From Oscillospiraceae bacterium (GTDB lineage Bacteria > Bacillota > Clostridia > Oscillospirales > Oscillospiraceae), in NCBI GenBank assembly GCA_902799075.1, contig CADBYZ010000013.1:1-32075 (forward strand): 32,075 nt of DNA, in the 5' to 3' direction. Both the position numbers and the translations under genes were made by a program. Numbering within the stretch: the first letter of the stretch is position 1; each line of letters begins with the position of its first letter. Positions 22,726 to 30,343 of this stretch are shown piece after piece. Under the pieces are notes generated by a model that made no database searches, was not told the DNA's origin, and saw only the letters and a program-made list of their open reading frames with translations.

Positions 22726-22926
22726 TCAATGCTGCCCTTGCTCGATGCTGAGCTTGCCGGTGTAGACCTCCTCGATGGCGGTGGAGACCGCTTTTCTCTC
22801 GAGGGGGATCTGCTTCTCCTCCGCCTCGGAGGATATGGTCCTGGCGCGCTTGGCGACGAGGTTTACGAGCTGGTAGCGGCTGCCGATTTTGTCGACGAGT
22901 TCGGCAACGGGGGGATAAAGCATCAT
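22726..22926 (-). CDS. rpoZ: DNA-directed RNA polymerase omega subunit
   Basis: A 66-residue omega subunit that helps RNA polymerase assembly. The pattern PPVAELVDKIGSRYQLVNLVAKRAR, then EKQIPLERKAVSTAIEEVYTGKL in segments, matches RpoZ. The ATG at 22926 has GGAG 7 nt upstream; a second ATG follows directly at 22923. It lies 56 nt after gmk, in the standard gmk-rpoZ order. Confidence 0.9.
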   Translation of the reverse strand: MMLYPPVAELVDKIGSRYQLVNLVAKRARTISSEAEEKQIPLERKAVSTAIEEVYTGKLSIEQGQH

Positions 22927-22982
22927 GATAATTCTCCATTCTGCCGTCAGATGGCGGCTATAAAAATTAATGTATTAACAAA

Positions 22983-23582
22983 TCAATTGGACTTGAGCCA
23001 GTCGGCCCAGTCGGTGAAGCGGCAGTGCTCGGCCTCGATGATGGCGCCCAGCTGCTTTGCCGCCTTTTCCGCATCGTCGTTGACGATGAGATAATCGTAG
23101 AAGTCAGCCTCCTGATACTCCTGGCGCGCGCGGGTGAGGCGGCCGAGGATGGCCTCCTCGGTATCGGTGCCGCGGCCTCTCAGGCGGCGCTCCAGCTCGA
23201 TCAGCGAGGGCGGCGCGATGAAGATCAGCACGGCCCCGGGCATCTTTTTCCGCACCTGGCGCGCGCCCAGGACCTCGATATCCAGCACGACGTTCATGCC
23301 CTCGTTCAGGCGCCGCTCCACATAGGCGCGCGGCGTGCCGTAGCAGTTGGTCACATACTCGGCGTGCTCCAGAAGCTCGTCGTTTTCGACCATCTCATGA
23401 AAGCGCTTGAAGTCGATAAAGAAGTATTCCCTGCCGTCCACCTCGCCGGGCCGGGGAGCGCGCGTGGTGACCGAGGTGGAGAAGCAAACATCGCTCCTGC
23501 CCTCGATGGCCTTGAAGACCACCGTGCTCTTCCCCGCGCCGGAGGGGCCGGAGATCACAAGGAGTTTTCCCTTTTCACTCAT
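22983..23582 (-). CDS. gmk: guanylate kinase
   Basis: It converts GMP to GDP with ATP. The 199-residue protein starts at [20 protein letters not shown], with the P-loop at 12-20, then [17 protein letters not shown] for GMP binding and the lid region [15 protein letters not shown]. The ATG at 23582 overlaps the end of remA by 8 nt; the longer in-frame start at 23627 adds 15 residues unlike the family. In Firmicutes Gmk is a target of (p)ppGpp. Confidence 0.95.
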   Translation of the reverse strand: MSEKGKLLVISGPSGAGKSTVVFKAIEGRSDVCFSTSVTTRAPRPGEVDGREYFFIDFKRFHEMVENDELLEHAEYVTNCYGTPRAYVERRLNEGMNVVLDIEVLGARQVRKKMPGAVLIFIAPPSLIELERRLRGRGTDTEEAILGRLTRARQEYQEADFYDYLIVNDDAEKAAKQLGAIIEAEHCRFTDWADWLKSN

Positions 23583-23838
23583 CCTTATATCCGCCTTCCT
23601 CAGAATTGTCGGCGCAGCGCGCCGCAAGGGTTTCCGGGGTCAGGGCCGAGAGGATCACGTTGCCGCTGTCCATGGTGATGACCGCTTTGGTGCTGCGGCC
23701 GAAGGAGGCGTCGATCAGAAGCCCCCGCTCGCGCGCGTCCTGCACCATGCGCTTGATGGGCGCGGAGTCCGGACTGACGATGGCGATGATTCGGCCCGCC
23801 GAGACAAGGTTGCCGAAGCCGATTCCGATCAGTTTCAT
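23575..23838 (-). CDS. remA: RemA-family DNA-binding regulator (DUF370)
   Basis: An 87-residue protein. [30 protein letters not shown] (in segments, 2-31), then [15 protein letters not shown] and [14 protein letters not shown] are characteristic of RemA. In B. subtilis RemA activates extracellular matrix and osmoprotection genes and forms a ring that wraps DNA. The yicC-remA-gmk order is conserved in Firmicutes. Its C-terminal codons overlap the gmk start. Confidence 0.92.
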   Translation of the reverse strand: MKLIGIGFGNLVSAGRIIAIVSPDSAPIKRMVQDARERGLLIDASFGRSTKAVITMDSGNVILSALTPETLAARCADNSEEGGYKDE

Positions 23839-23844
23839 GGCTGC

Positions 23845-24723
23845 TTACTCGATGTTCTGGATCTGCTCGCGGATCTTTTCGATCTCGGATTTGAGATCCA
23901 CAACGGTGTGCGCGATGTCGGAATTCTGGCACTTGGAGCCGATGGTGTTGGCCTCGCGGTTGAATTCCTGGATCAAAAAGTCGATCTTGCGGCCCGTGGG
24001 GGAATTGCCGCCGATCATGGTTTTGAGCTGGCTCATGTGGCTGCGAAGACGCACGGTCTCCTCGTCCACGGCGATGTGGTCTGCAAAGATCGCGGCCTCG
24101 GCGAGGATGCGGTTTTCGTCGATGCCGGCGGTGCCCAGCACCTCCGCCATCTTGGCCTCGAGCCTCGCCCGGTAGGCGGCGACGGTCTCGGGGCTTGCCT
24201 GCTCCACGGCGGAAACCAGCGCGTCGATGGTGCCGAGACGGCTGAGCACATCGTCGCGGAGCTTCACGCCCTCCCGCTCGCGCATGGCATCGAAGTCATT
24301 GAGGGCACGCTCGGTGATGTCCAGGATCCCGGCGCTGATGGCGTCCGCGTCCAGGTCCTTTTTCTCCACGGTCAGCACGTCGGGAAAGCGGCTGACGGAG
24401 AGGACGGTCGCGTCGTTTGCAAGGCCGTATTCCTCCGCGATGTGGCGGAAGGCCTCCAGATAGCCGCGCAGCAGCGGCTCGTTGACCTTCACGTTCATGT
24501 CGCCCGCCTCGCTTGCGTCCACCGTCACGAACACATCCACCTTGCCGCGGCTGATGTGCCTCTGCACGGCGGATTTCACGGCGTCCTCGGCAAAGAGGAA
24601 GCTTCTGGGCAGGCGGACGGACGCGTCCAGATAGCGGTTGTTCACGCTCTTGAGCTCGACGGTGATCTGGAGTCCTTCGACGGTCCCCTTCGCACTGCCG
24701 TAGCCGGTCATGCTTTTGATCAT
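23845..24723 (-). CDS. yicC: YicC/YloC-family endoribonuclease
   Basis: A 292-residue protein starting MIKSMTGYGSAKG, the hallmark N-terminus. Further family segments are ELKSVNNRYLD, RGKVDVFVT and the C-terminal FLIQEFNREANTIGSKCQ and VDLKSEIEKIREQIQNIE. YicC of E. coli and YloC of B. subtilis are reported to be endoribonucleases affecting RNA decay. I chose the ATG at 24723, 4 nt after GGAGG; the upstream frame extension is not conserved in type. Confidence 0.92.
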   Translation of the reverse strand: MIKSMTGYGSAKGTVEGLQITVELKSVNNRYLDASVRLPRSFLFAEDAVKSAVQRHISRGKVDVFVTVDASEAGDMNVKVNEPLLRGYLEAFRHIAEEYGLANDATVLSVSRFPDVLTVEKKDLDADAISAGILDITERALNDFDAMREREGVKLRDDVLSRLGTIDALVSAVEQASPETVAAYRARLEAKMAEVLGTAGIDENRILAEAAIFADHIAVDEETVRLRSHMSQLKTMIGGNSPTGRKIDFLIQEFNREANTIGSKCQNSDIAHTVVDLKSEIEKIREQIQNIE

Positions 24724-24736
24724 ATTGCCTCCAAAT

Positions 24737-25147
24737 TTATGATTGAATTGAGATGATATCAAAGCTGATGGGGTTTTTGTCCTTTTTCATGCGCTGGGTC
24801 ACGACCGTGATCACCGCGCCCAGGATAAAGCCCAGGAAGGTGCACAGGACGCAGACCCCTTCCGACGCGCCCGCGCCGTAGGCCAGAAAGCAGCCCAGCA
24901 CCGCAAGCAGGATCGGCACGATATACACCAGCATGATTGCCCCGTAGACCCGGGAGGACTTGCTCTCGATGAGCACCTTCTGCCCCGGCCTTGCGCCCAC
25001 GAGATTGCGGGCCACGGTTTTGAGCTCGTTCTGGAACACGCAGGCTTCGCAGCTTGCGCAGTTGGAGCCGCAGGCGGTGGCGCGGGTCACGACGACCTCC
25101 GCCCGCTCCCTGTCTAAGCATTTATATACGATGGCGTCCTGTGTCAA
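24737..25147 (-). CDS. RseC/RsxC-associated SoxR-reducing family membrane protein
   Basis: A 136-residue protein of the RseC/MucC family. The N-terminal cytosolic part has a cysteine cluster CGSNCASCEACVF (26-38), likely binding a metal or iron-sulfur centre. Two hydrophobic helices follow (about 68-88 and 96-113). In proteobacteria the family works with the Rnf/Rsx electron-transfer complex; in Clostridia its partner is unproven. It starts with TTG at 25147, overlapping the ybbR stop (TTGA). Confidence 0.8.
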   Translation of the reverse strand: MTQDAIVYKCLDRERAEVVVTRATACGSNCASCEACVFQNELKTVARNLVGARPGQKVLIESKSSRVYGAIMLVYIVPILLAVLGCFLAYGAGASEGVCVLCTFLGFILGAVITVVTQRMKKDKNPISFDIISIQS

Positions 25148-26451
25148 TCCAGATCACTCTCCATTTCCGGCGGGATCTCCGGCACCTTTTCGGCGGCCTT
25201 CTCGATCTGGATATAGACCGCGTAGTCCGTGCCGCCGGACTTGATGGCGCCCACATCGGTGTACCCGTCCACATAGATGCGCACCCTGGGCATATAGGTG
25301 CCGACGGATTCGTTCATGTCCGCCAGATCCGCGACCGCCCGGATGTTCTCGTCCTTGAGCTGGGCAAGGCTCTCCGGATTGCCGCGCAGGGTCACGTTCA
25401 GGCTCTTTGTCAGGATGTCGGCAACGTAGCCCTCTGTCACATTGATGCAGGAGATGTTCGTCACCTTGACGTTCCTGGTCTCCAGGCCCACGATCTCCAC
25501 CGTCACCTTGGCCTCGGTGGCGCCGGTGATGTTCCTCAGCTCATTGTCAATGGGGATGACATATGTATCGCTGAAGGAGGTGGTGAAATCGGTCAGGTCG
25601 ATGGAGGCGAGGTTTATCTTGTTGATGCCCGCCAAAAGCTTCGAGTCGCCCGCGAGGCTGACGGTATCTGGCTCGATGGTGACCTTGGTATTCTCCGCGG
25701 TCGCGCCGCCGCCCTCGATGAGGTTGACGCCGAGGCTCACATCCTTGACGGTCAGCAGCGGCAGCGTCGCGGTCACGACATCGGTGGAGAAGCTGATGCC
25801 GGTGGTGGAGGCGGGGATGTTGTCCGCCGTCATGAGGGTGTAGCCGGTCTCCACCTCGTAGGTGCTGTCCACATTCTCCTTGCCGAAGCTGACCCAGGCA
25901 TAGTCCACGTTTCTCAGGTACGCCTCGGGGCCGGAGAGGGTGATGGTGGCGGGATCGAAGACCACGCTTTCAGCGATGAAGCCCTCGGCGATGGAGCCGT
26001 CAAAGCTGCCGCGCACCTGGACGGATTTGGTCGTCTGGGAGGAGACCATGAAGTTGATGGTCTCGGGAGTCTTTCGCGTGACGGAGAGGCTGCCGGTCTC
26101 GGTGCCGTCCGGGAAAATGACGGAATACTGCTGTGAGGTATATGCCGCGCGGGAGAGCTTGGACACGTCGATCTGGGCATAGATCTGGTCGGAGTCCAGG
26201 CTGCCGACGACGCGGCGGGGGCCGACGACCTCCACCGTGACGGTGCTGGTGTCCATGTCGGTGATGACAAGGTTTTTCGAGTCGCGCAGCAGCGTCTCGC
26301 CCACGAGCTGTACGCGCACGCCGCGGAAGGTCTGCTTGAATTCCTCCGTCTCCACGCTTGCCACGTACACCCACATGATGACCGAACAGATCAGGGACAC
26401 GATGACCCAGAAGGCCCGGCTGTTATAAAGTTTTTTAATGTTTGTTTTCAT
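25144..26451 (-). CDS. cdaR: YbbR-domain protein CdaR, regulator of CdaA
   Basis: A 435-residue protein with an N-terminal membrane anchor (NSRAFWVIVSLICSVIMWVY, about 9-28) and an extracytoplasmic part made of several YbbR repeats (for example the LPLLTVKDVSLGVNL and VKVTNISCINVTEGY segments). CdaR binds and controls the diadenylate cyclase CdaA in Firmicutes. ATG at 26451 lies 17 nt inside the cdaA end; the longer in-frame start would read the acidic cdaA tail in another frame and is rejected. glmM, the usual third gene, is not next to it. Confidence 0.9.
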   Translation of the reverse strand: MKTNIKKLYNSRAFWVIVSLICSVIMWVYVASVETEEFKQTFRGVRVQLVGETLLRDSKNLVITDMDTSTVTVEVVGPRRVVGSLDSDQIYAQIDVSKLSRAAYTSQQYSVIFPDGTETGSLSVTRKTPETINFMVSSQTTKSVQVRGSFDGSIAEGFIAESVVFDPATITLSGPEAYLRNVDYAWVSFGKENVDSTYEVETGYTLMTADNIPASTTGISFSTDVVTATLPLLTVKDVSLGVNLIEGGGATAENTKVTIEPDTVSLAGDSKLLAGINKINLASIDLTDFTTSFSDTYVIPIDNELRNITGATEAKVTVEIVGLETRNVKVTNISCINVTEGYVADILTKSLNVTLRGNPESLAQLKDENIRAVADLADMNESVGTYMPRVRIYVDGYTDVGAIKSGGTDYAVYIQIEKAAEKVPEIPPEMESDLD

Positions 26452-27373
26452 GCTCGCCCTCGCTGTCGGTCCCGGCCCCGGTCTCGTCTTCGGTTTCGTC
26501 CTCGGTCTCGTCGTCGGCGTCATCGTCCACGCGTTTGAAAAAGCCCTTGACGCCGGAGAAGAAGCCAAGCTTTTCGTCCTTCTTCTCGTCGCGTATCAGC
26601 TCCTTGGTCAGGATCGTGGCAAGCTCGCCGGCGCTGACGTGGCGCTTGATCTCATCGTGGATGGCAACGCAGATATCGCCGCGCTCCTCCGAGACGATGA
26701 CGGCGATGGCGTCCGATTCCTCGGCCACACCGAAGCCCGCGCGGTGGCGGGTGCCGTAGTCCTTGGAGATGTTCTGGCGCTTGGAAAGGGGCAGGATGCA
26801 GCCCGCCGCCTCGATCCTGCCGTCGCGCAGGATGACCGCGCCGTCATGCAGGGGGGCGTTTTTGAAAAACAGGTTCTTGATAAGCTCGGCATTGGCGTCG
26901 GCATTTACCACCGAGCCGGTGCCGATGATGGGCGCGAGGGAGACGTTTCGCTCAAAGACCAGAAGCGCGCCGGTATTCGTGGCAGCCAGATCTCCGCAGG
27001 CCTGCGCCACCTCGCTGATGGCGCGGGTCAGATCGGTTCCCGTGGGACCGATGTTGGTGTTGATGGTGCTTCCCATGCGCTCGAGCAGACGGCGCAGCTC
27101 CGGCTGGAAGAGGATCACCAGGGCGATCATGCCGAGCTCGACCGCCTTGCGAAGGATGAAGTTTATCATAATGAGGCCGAAGAACTCCGACAGCCACAGT
27201 GCCAGCAGCACCAGGATCAGGCCCTTTGCCAGATTGATGAAGCTCGACTTGCGGACAAACCAGATCGCGCGGTAGATCAGATACGCGACAATGATGATAT
27301 CAATAAAGTCGGCGATGCCCATTGTCGCCATGTAATTTCCTGCGCGGGCAAGTGTACTGGTTATTCTCTCCAT
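26435..27373 (-). CDS. cdaA: diadenylate cyclase CdaA
   Basis: CdaA makes c-di-AMP from two ATP; c-di-AMP controls potassium and osmolyte uptake and wall homeostasis. The 312-residue protein has three N-terminal membrane helices (about 18-40, 47-68, 75-90) and a DAC domain with PLHDGAVI (DGA at 177-179) and GTRHRAG (RHR at 209-211). The C-terminus ends in an Asp/Glu-rich low-complexity tail (about 283-312). The ATG at 27373 has AAGGGG 8 nt upstream and a promoter at 27427-27455. It is the first gene of the long 14-gene run. Confidence 0.95.
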   Translation of the reverse strand: MERITSTLARAGNYMATMGIADFIDIIIVAYLIYRAIWFVRKSSFINLAKGLILVLLALWLSEFFGLIMINFILRKAVELGMIALVILFQPELRRLLERMGSTINTNIGPTGTDLTRAISEVAQACGDLAATNTGALLVFERNVSLAPIIGTGSVVNADANAELIKNLFFKNAPLHDGAVILRDGRIEAAGCILPLSKRQNISKDYGTRHRAGFGVAEESDAIAVIVSEERGDICVAIHDEIKRHVSAGELATILTKELIRDEKKDEKLGFFSGVKGFFKRVDDDADDETEDETEDETGAGTDSEGEHENKH

Positions 27374-27426
27374 ATGCTGACCCCTTATCCGTACACATAC
27401 TGAGTCTATTTTAATCCTATCAATAT

Positions 27427-27455
27427 ATTATATCGCAAACCGCCGGAAAAGGCAA
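27427..27455 (-). promoter_or_regulatory. sigma-A promoter of the cdaA operon
   Basis: On the minus strand TTGCCT (27455-27450), 17-nt spacer, TATAAT (27432-27427), about 50 nt upstream of cdaA. It is the only clear promoter I found for the 14 genes down to rsgA. Confidence 0.75.
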
Positions 27456-27606
27456 TAACCTAAGCGGGTCTGTTTTTTATCATGCGGACAGACTGAAAAA
27501 CACGCGGGCGGCAGCTTTCCGGGCACTCCGGGTCTGCAGGCGCCTGTATGATACGCTGCTGTCAGGAAAGGGGCAATAATTTTTTTAGAAAATATGCATT
27601 TTTTTG

Positions 27607-27635
27607 TTGTGTTTTTTTCAAAGACATACTATACT
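27607..27635 (+). promoter_or_regulatory. promoter of the PrsW-like gene
   Basis: TTGTGT (27607-27612), 17-nt spacer, TATACT (27630-27635), giving an approximately 80-nt leader. Confidence 0.55.
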
Positions 27636-27719
27636 GGGTGGTAGACATAATACAATGCCCGATCGCAGCATGAGCGGGTACAGGCCATCGGATCCAACTT
27701 TTTATAACAGGAGGAAGCT

Positions 27720-28484
27720 ATGGGTTTTATTACTTCTCTGATCGCATTTATACTTTGCGCCTTCGTTTACGTCAGAATGATCCGCCGGGAGGTCCCCGAG
27801 CAGATCGGAAAAGCACAGGCATGGGTCCCGGTCGCGGCCGGCCTGATCGCGCCGATCATTTCCACCGTCATTGCCGTCGGGCTCGGCATGCTGACGATCA
27901 AGCTGCTCGGCGGTGAGATCACCGAAACGGGCGTTAATATGCCGGCGCAGCAGGAAACGAATCTCGTGCTCCGCTCCCTGATCAAGTCGTTTCGTGTCGC
28001 CGGTTTTACCGAGGAGCTTGTCAAGCTGCTGCTGGCGCTTCTGATGGTGAAGGTCTTTAAGCCGAAGAATGTCTATGAATATGCCCTGGCCTTTGTCGGT
28101 GTCGGCTTCGGCTTTACGGCACTGGAGGAAATCCTCTACGGCGGCGGCGGACTCGTATCGCTCTTCCGTCTGCCCACCTTTGCCATGCACATGGTCCTGG
28201 CTATCCTCATGGGCGTAAACCTCGGCTTTGCGCGGTATGAAAAGCTGCACGGCGGCAGCGCAGGAAAGTATATCTTCCTCGGCCTGTTCCTGCCGGTTCT
28301 GTGGCATACGCTTTACGATGCGGCGACAGCCTTCAACGCAGGCATTGACACGAGCAATGAGAATGTCCAGATGGCAGCGATCGTAATTGCCCTCATTGCA
28401 AGCGTCGCCTCGACAGTTCTGCAGTTTGTGCTGCTTGTCAGATTCAAGAACAACGCCGTGAAATACAGCGAGATGGTGTATTGA
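27720..28484 (+). CDS. PrsW-family intramembrane metalloprotease
   Basis: A 254-residue protein with about eight hydrophobic segments. The conserved residues of the PrsW/CPBP-like clan are visible: FTEELVK (E98, E99), GFTALEEILYG (E136, E137), FAMHMVLAI (H157) and LWHTLYDAA (H196, D200). PrsW in B. subtilis cleaves the anti-sigma factor RsiW; here no anti-sigma or sigma gene is adjacent, so the substrate is unknown. AGGAGG is 5 nt before the ATG. Its own promoter and a strong terminator make it a single-gene unit. Confidence 0.8.
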   Translation: MGFITSLIAFILCAFVYVRMIRREVPEQIGKAQAWVPVAAGLIAPIISTVIAVGLGMLTIKLLGGEITETGVNMPAQQETNLVLRSLIKSFRVAGFTEELVKLLLALLMVKVFKPKNVYEYALAFVGVGFGFTALEEILYGGGGLVSLFRLPTFAMHMVLAILMGVNLGFARYEKLHGGSAGKYIFLGLFLPVLWHTLYDAATAFNAGIDTSNENVQMAAIVIALIASVASTVLQFVLLVRFKNNAVKYSEMVY

Positions 28485-28486
28485 GA

Positions 28487-28530
28487 AGAAGCTGCCTCAA
28501 AGCCGAGATGCTTTGAGGCAGCTTCTTTTA
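28487..28530. terminator. strong bidirectional terminator
   Basis: A perfect 17-bp stem AGAAGCTGCCTCAAAGC (28487-28503) with GCTTTGAGGCAGCTTCT (28510-28526), loop CGAGAT, followed by TTTA. It starts 3 nt after the PrsW-like stop and separates it from the convergent TfoX-N gene. Confidence 0.9.
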
Positions 28531-28554
28531 TGCCGGGAATACGCCGCGAAAAGC

Positions 28555-28881
28555 TTACCGCGCCTTTCTCTTCGGTGCGGGGAGATCGTCCGCGACGGCC
28601 TGCACCATCCGACACAAAAGCTCCCGGCGGTCCACGTCCGCAAGCAGCATCTCCTTTGCCCCCTCATAAGGGAGCTCCATCGGCAGCTCGAGGCCCTCTT
28701 CCCGCATCAGGCGCAGGGCCGACTCCGTGGGCTTGAGCAGCAGGCGGTCGTCATAGATCCCGCCGACCACCTTGCCGTCGCAGCAGAGGACGTACTCCCC
28801 CATCATCGTCCGGGTCCTGATCGCGTCCAGGTCCGCAAGCTGCCCGAGCACAAAATCCAGATATTCCTTCGTTGAGGCCAT
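28555..28881 (-). CDS. TfoX/Sxy N-terminal domain protein
   Basis: A 108-residue protein with the TfoX-N fold pattern: RTRTMMGEYVLCCDGKVVGGIYDDRLLLK (in segments, about 22-50), then LPYEGAKEMLL and a C-terminal helix ending in a basic PKRKAR tail. Full-length TfoX regulates competence in gamma-proteobacteria, but stand-alone N domains are widespread and their role is unclear. AAGGAGGG precedes the ATG at 28881, and an extended -10 lies upstream. Confidence 0.82.
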   Translation of the reverse strand: MASTKEYLDFVLGQLADLDAIRTRTMMGEYVLCCDGKVVGGIYDDRLLLKPTESALRLMREEGLELPMELPYEGAKEMLLADVDRRELLCRMVQAVADDLPAPKRKAR

Positions 28882-28934
28882 CAGCGTCCCTCCTTGTTTT
28901 GTATGTGATCCGCCGTCAAGGCTTCACCGCTTAT

Positions 28935-28943
28935 ATTATATCA
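28935..28943 (-). promoter_or_regulatory. extended -10 promoter of the TfoX-N gene
   Basis: On the minus strand TGATATAAT (28943-28935). No good -35 box is seen. It is about 55 nt upstream of the ATG at 28881. Confidence 0.5.
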
Positions 28944-28990
28944 TAGAGAAGGAAATCAATACAGGCCGCAAATTCCTCGTGAGCAGGCGC

Positions 28991-29019
28991 TTGCATCGTG
29001 GGGATGAATACGGTAGAAT
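28991..29019 (+). promoter_or_regulatory. sigma-A promoter of the GNAT gene
   Basis: TTGCAT (28991-28996), 17-nt spacer, TAGAAT (29014-29019). Confidence 0.65.
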
Positions 29020-29055
29020 CTCATGCAGAGTAATATGGGAAGGGAGTACAGATAC

Positions 29056-29601
29056 ATGCGTTACGAGAAAACGATCACGCTCAGAGACGGCAGGCCCTGC
29101 GTTCTCCGCAGCGGCACCGGGCAGGACGGACAGGCCCTTCTGGAGCTCTTCATCCTGACCCACACGCAGACCGATTTTCTGGTCGATTACCCGGACGAGA
29201 TCACTATGACGGCTGAGCAGGAGACGCAGTTTCTCGAAGGAAAGGCCGAGAGTGAAAACGAAGTCGAGCTCCTCGCGGTGGTCGACGGCAGGGTCGTCGG
29301 CTCGTCCGGGATCTGGTGCGTGCGGGATCGGGCCAAGCTCAGGCACCGGGCCTGGTTCGGCGTCAGCGTCGCCCGGGACTTCTGGGGCCTCGGCATCGGT
29401 CGGGCGCTGACCGAGGCCGCCGTCGAATGCGCCAAAGCGGCAGGCTATCGGCAGCTCGAGCTCGAGGTGCTGGCAGACAATGAAAAGGCCATCGCTCTGT
29501 ATCAAAGCGTGGGCTTTGCGGAATACGGCCGGAACCCCCTTGGAATAAACCTGCGCGGCAGCGGTTATCACGCGCTGGCGCTCATGCGGCTGGAATTATA
29601 G
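29056..29601 (+). CDS. GNAT-family N-acetyltransferase
   Basis: A 181-residue acetyl-CoA-dependent transferase. The core shows VVGSSGIWCV (beta 4), FGVSVARDFWGLGIGRALTEAA with the acetyl-CoA loop (R-x-x-G-x-G/A type: DFWGLGIG) and LELEVLADNEKAIALYQSVGF, the closing motif of the fold. The architecture resembles the RimL/YhhY-like group; the substrate cannot be inferred. I chose the ATG at 29056, 9 nt after AAGGGAG, rather than the in-frame ATGs at 29023 or 29035. Confidence 0.85.
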   Translation: MRYEKTITLRDGRPCVLRSGTGQDGQALLELFILTHTQTDFLVDYPDEITMTAEQETQFLEGKAESENEVELLAVVDGRVVGSSGIWCVRDRAKLRHRAWFGVSVARDFWGLGIGRALTEAAVECAKAAGYRQLELEVLADNEKAIALYQSVGFAEYGRNPLGINLRGSGYHALALMRLEL

Positions 29602-29603
29602 GC

Positions 29604-29632
29604 TTGTGTATGCATGCAGGATGGTTTATAAT
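29604..29632 (+). promoter_or_regulatory. sigma-A promoter of the lipoprotein gene
   Basis: TTGTGT (29604-29609), 17-nt spacer, perfect TATAAT (29627-29632), beginning 2 nt after the GNAT stop codon. Confidence 0.7.
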
Positions 29633-29674
29633 GGAACTATCCCGGACAGATAACATAAAAGGGAGGTATCGCGC

Positions 29675-30298
29675 ATGAAAAGAGTCCTGGCAATTGTGAT
29701 GCTTCTGCTGGCGCTGACGGGCCTCGCCGGATGCGCAAGGCTCAGAAGCGGCATTCACGACCTGCACGGCAGCATCATCGGCAACGAGTATAACATCGAC
29801 ATCTTCGACAACACCGGTGTGCGCACTCTGCGCTCGCACGGCAAGCGGATCGACATCGACAACAACGTCGTCGAGGAGCGGACCTATTCCTCCACGACCG
29901 ACGAGTGGTACACTACCAAGACCCTGAGCTCCGTCATCACCATCAAGATCGACGGCAAGCAGCTCATCTCCTGCGGGGACACCTGCATCTTCTACGACAA
30001 GAAGCTCGTGCCGGAATATGAATTTTATCTTGACAACGTGGAGGGCTCATCCTCCGGGATCATGAGCACCACCCTTGTAAACGGCCTTGTCAACAGCGTG
30101 AAGAACCAGTTCGGCAAGCCCATGGTGGTCGTGGTCAAATCCCAGATGGGCGCCCCGATCTACGCCTTCTCCGGCAACAAGGTCTACTGGGAGGTGCAGG
30201 AGGATCTGCCGCGGTTCACAAAGCTCATGATCGACGGCATGGCCCTCTACATCCACCGCGCAAACTTCCAGATCATCGACAAGTCCCTGCTGGACTGA
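29675..30298 (+). CDS. DUF5052-like lipoprotein
   Basis: A 207-residue protein with a lipoprotein signal peptide: KR, a hydrophobic core and the lipobox LAGC (C20). The mature part has segments I associate with DUF5052 proteins of Clostridia (GNEYNIDIFDNTG, SSVITIKIDGKQLISCGDTCIFY, LYIHRANFQIIDKSLLD). It should be anchored to the outer face of the membrane; function is unknown. GGGAGG lies 8 nt before the ATG. Two internal cysteines are absent apart from the SCGDTC pair (about 93-97 after the start region), which could form a disulfide. Confidence 0.72.
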   Translation: MKRVLAIVMLLLALTGLAGCARLRSGIHDLHGSIIGNEYNIDIFDNTGVRTLRSHGKRIDIDNNVVEERTYSSTTDEWYTTKTLSSVITIKIDGKQLISCGDTCIFYDKKLVPEYEFYLDNVEGSSSGIMSTTLVNGLVNSVKNQFGKPMVVVVKSQMGAPIYAFSGNKVYWEVQEDLPRFTKLMIDGMALYIHRANFQIIDKSLLD

Positions 30299-30302
30299 TA
30301 TG

Positions 30303-30343
30303 AAAACGGAGGCTGTTTTCTGTGAACAGCCTCCTGTTTTTTA
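30303..30343. terminator. intrinsic terminator after the lipoprotein gene
   Basis: GGAGGCTGTT (30308-30317) pairs with AACAGCCTCC (30325-30334), then TGTTTTTT. Outer AAAAC/GTTTT bases can extend the stem past one bulge. It also overlaps the end of the convergent PreA-like gene. Confidence 0.85.

Larger units (their letters stand above)
27374..27719. other. divergent intergenic region with two promoters
   Basis: This region between cdaA and the PrsW-like gene holds a leftward promoter (27427-27455) and a rightward promoter (27607-27635). The part between them, 27456-27600, turns from G+C-rich to AT-rich; I see no gene or strong hairpin in it. Confidence 0.6.
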
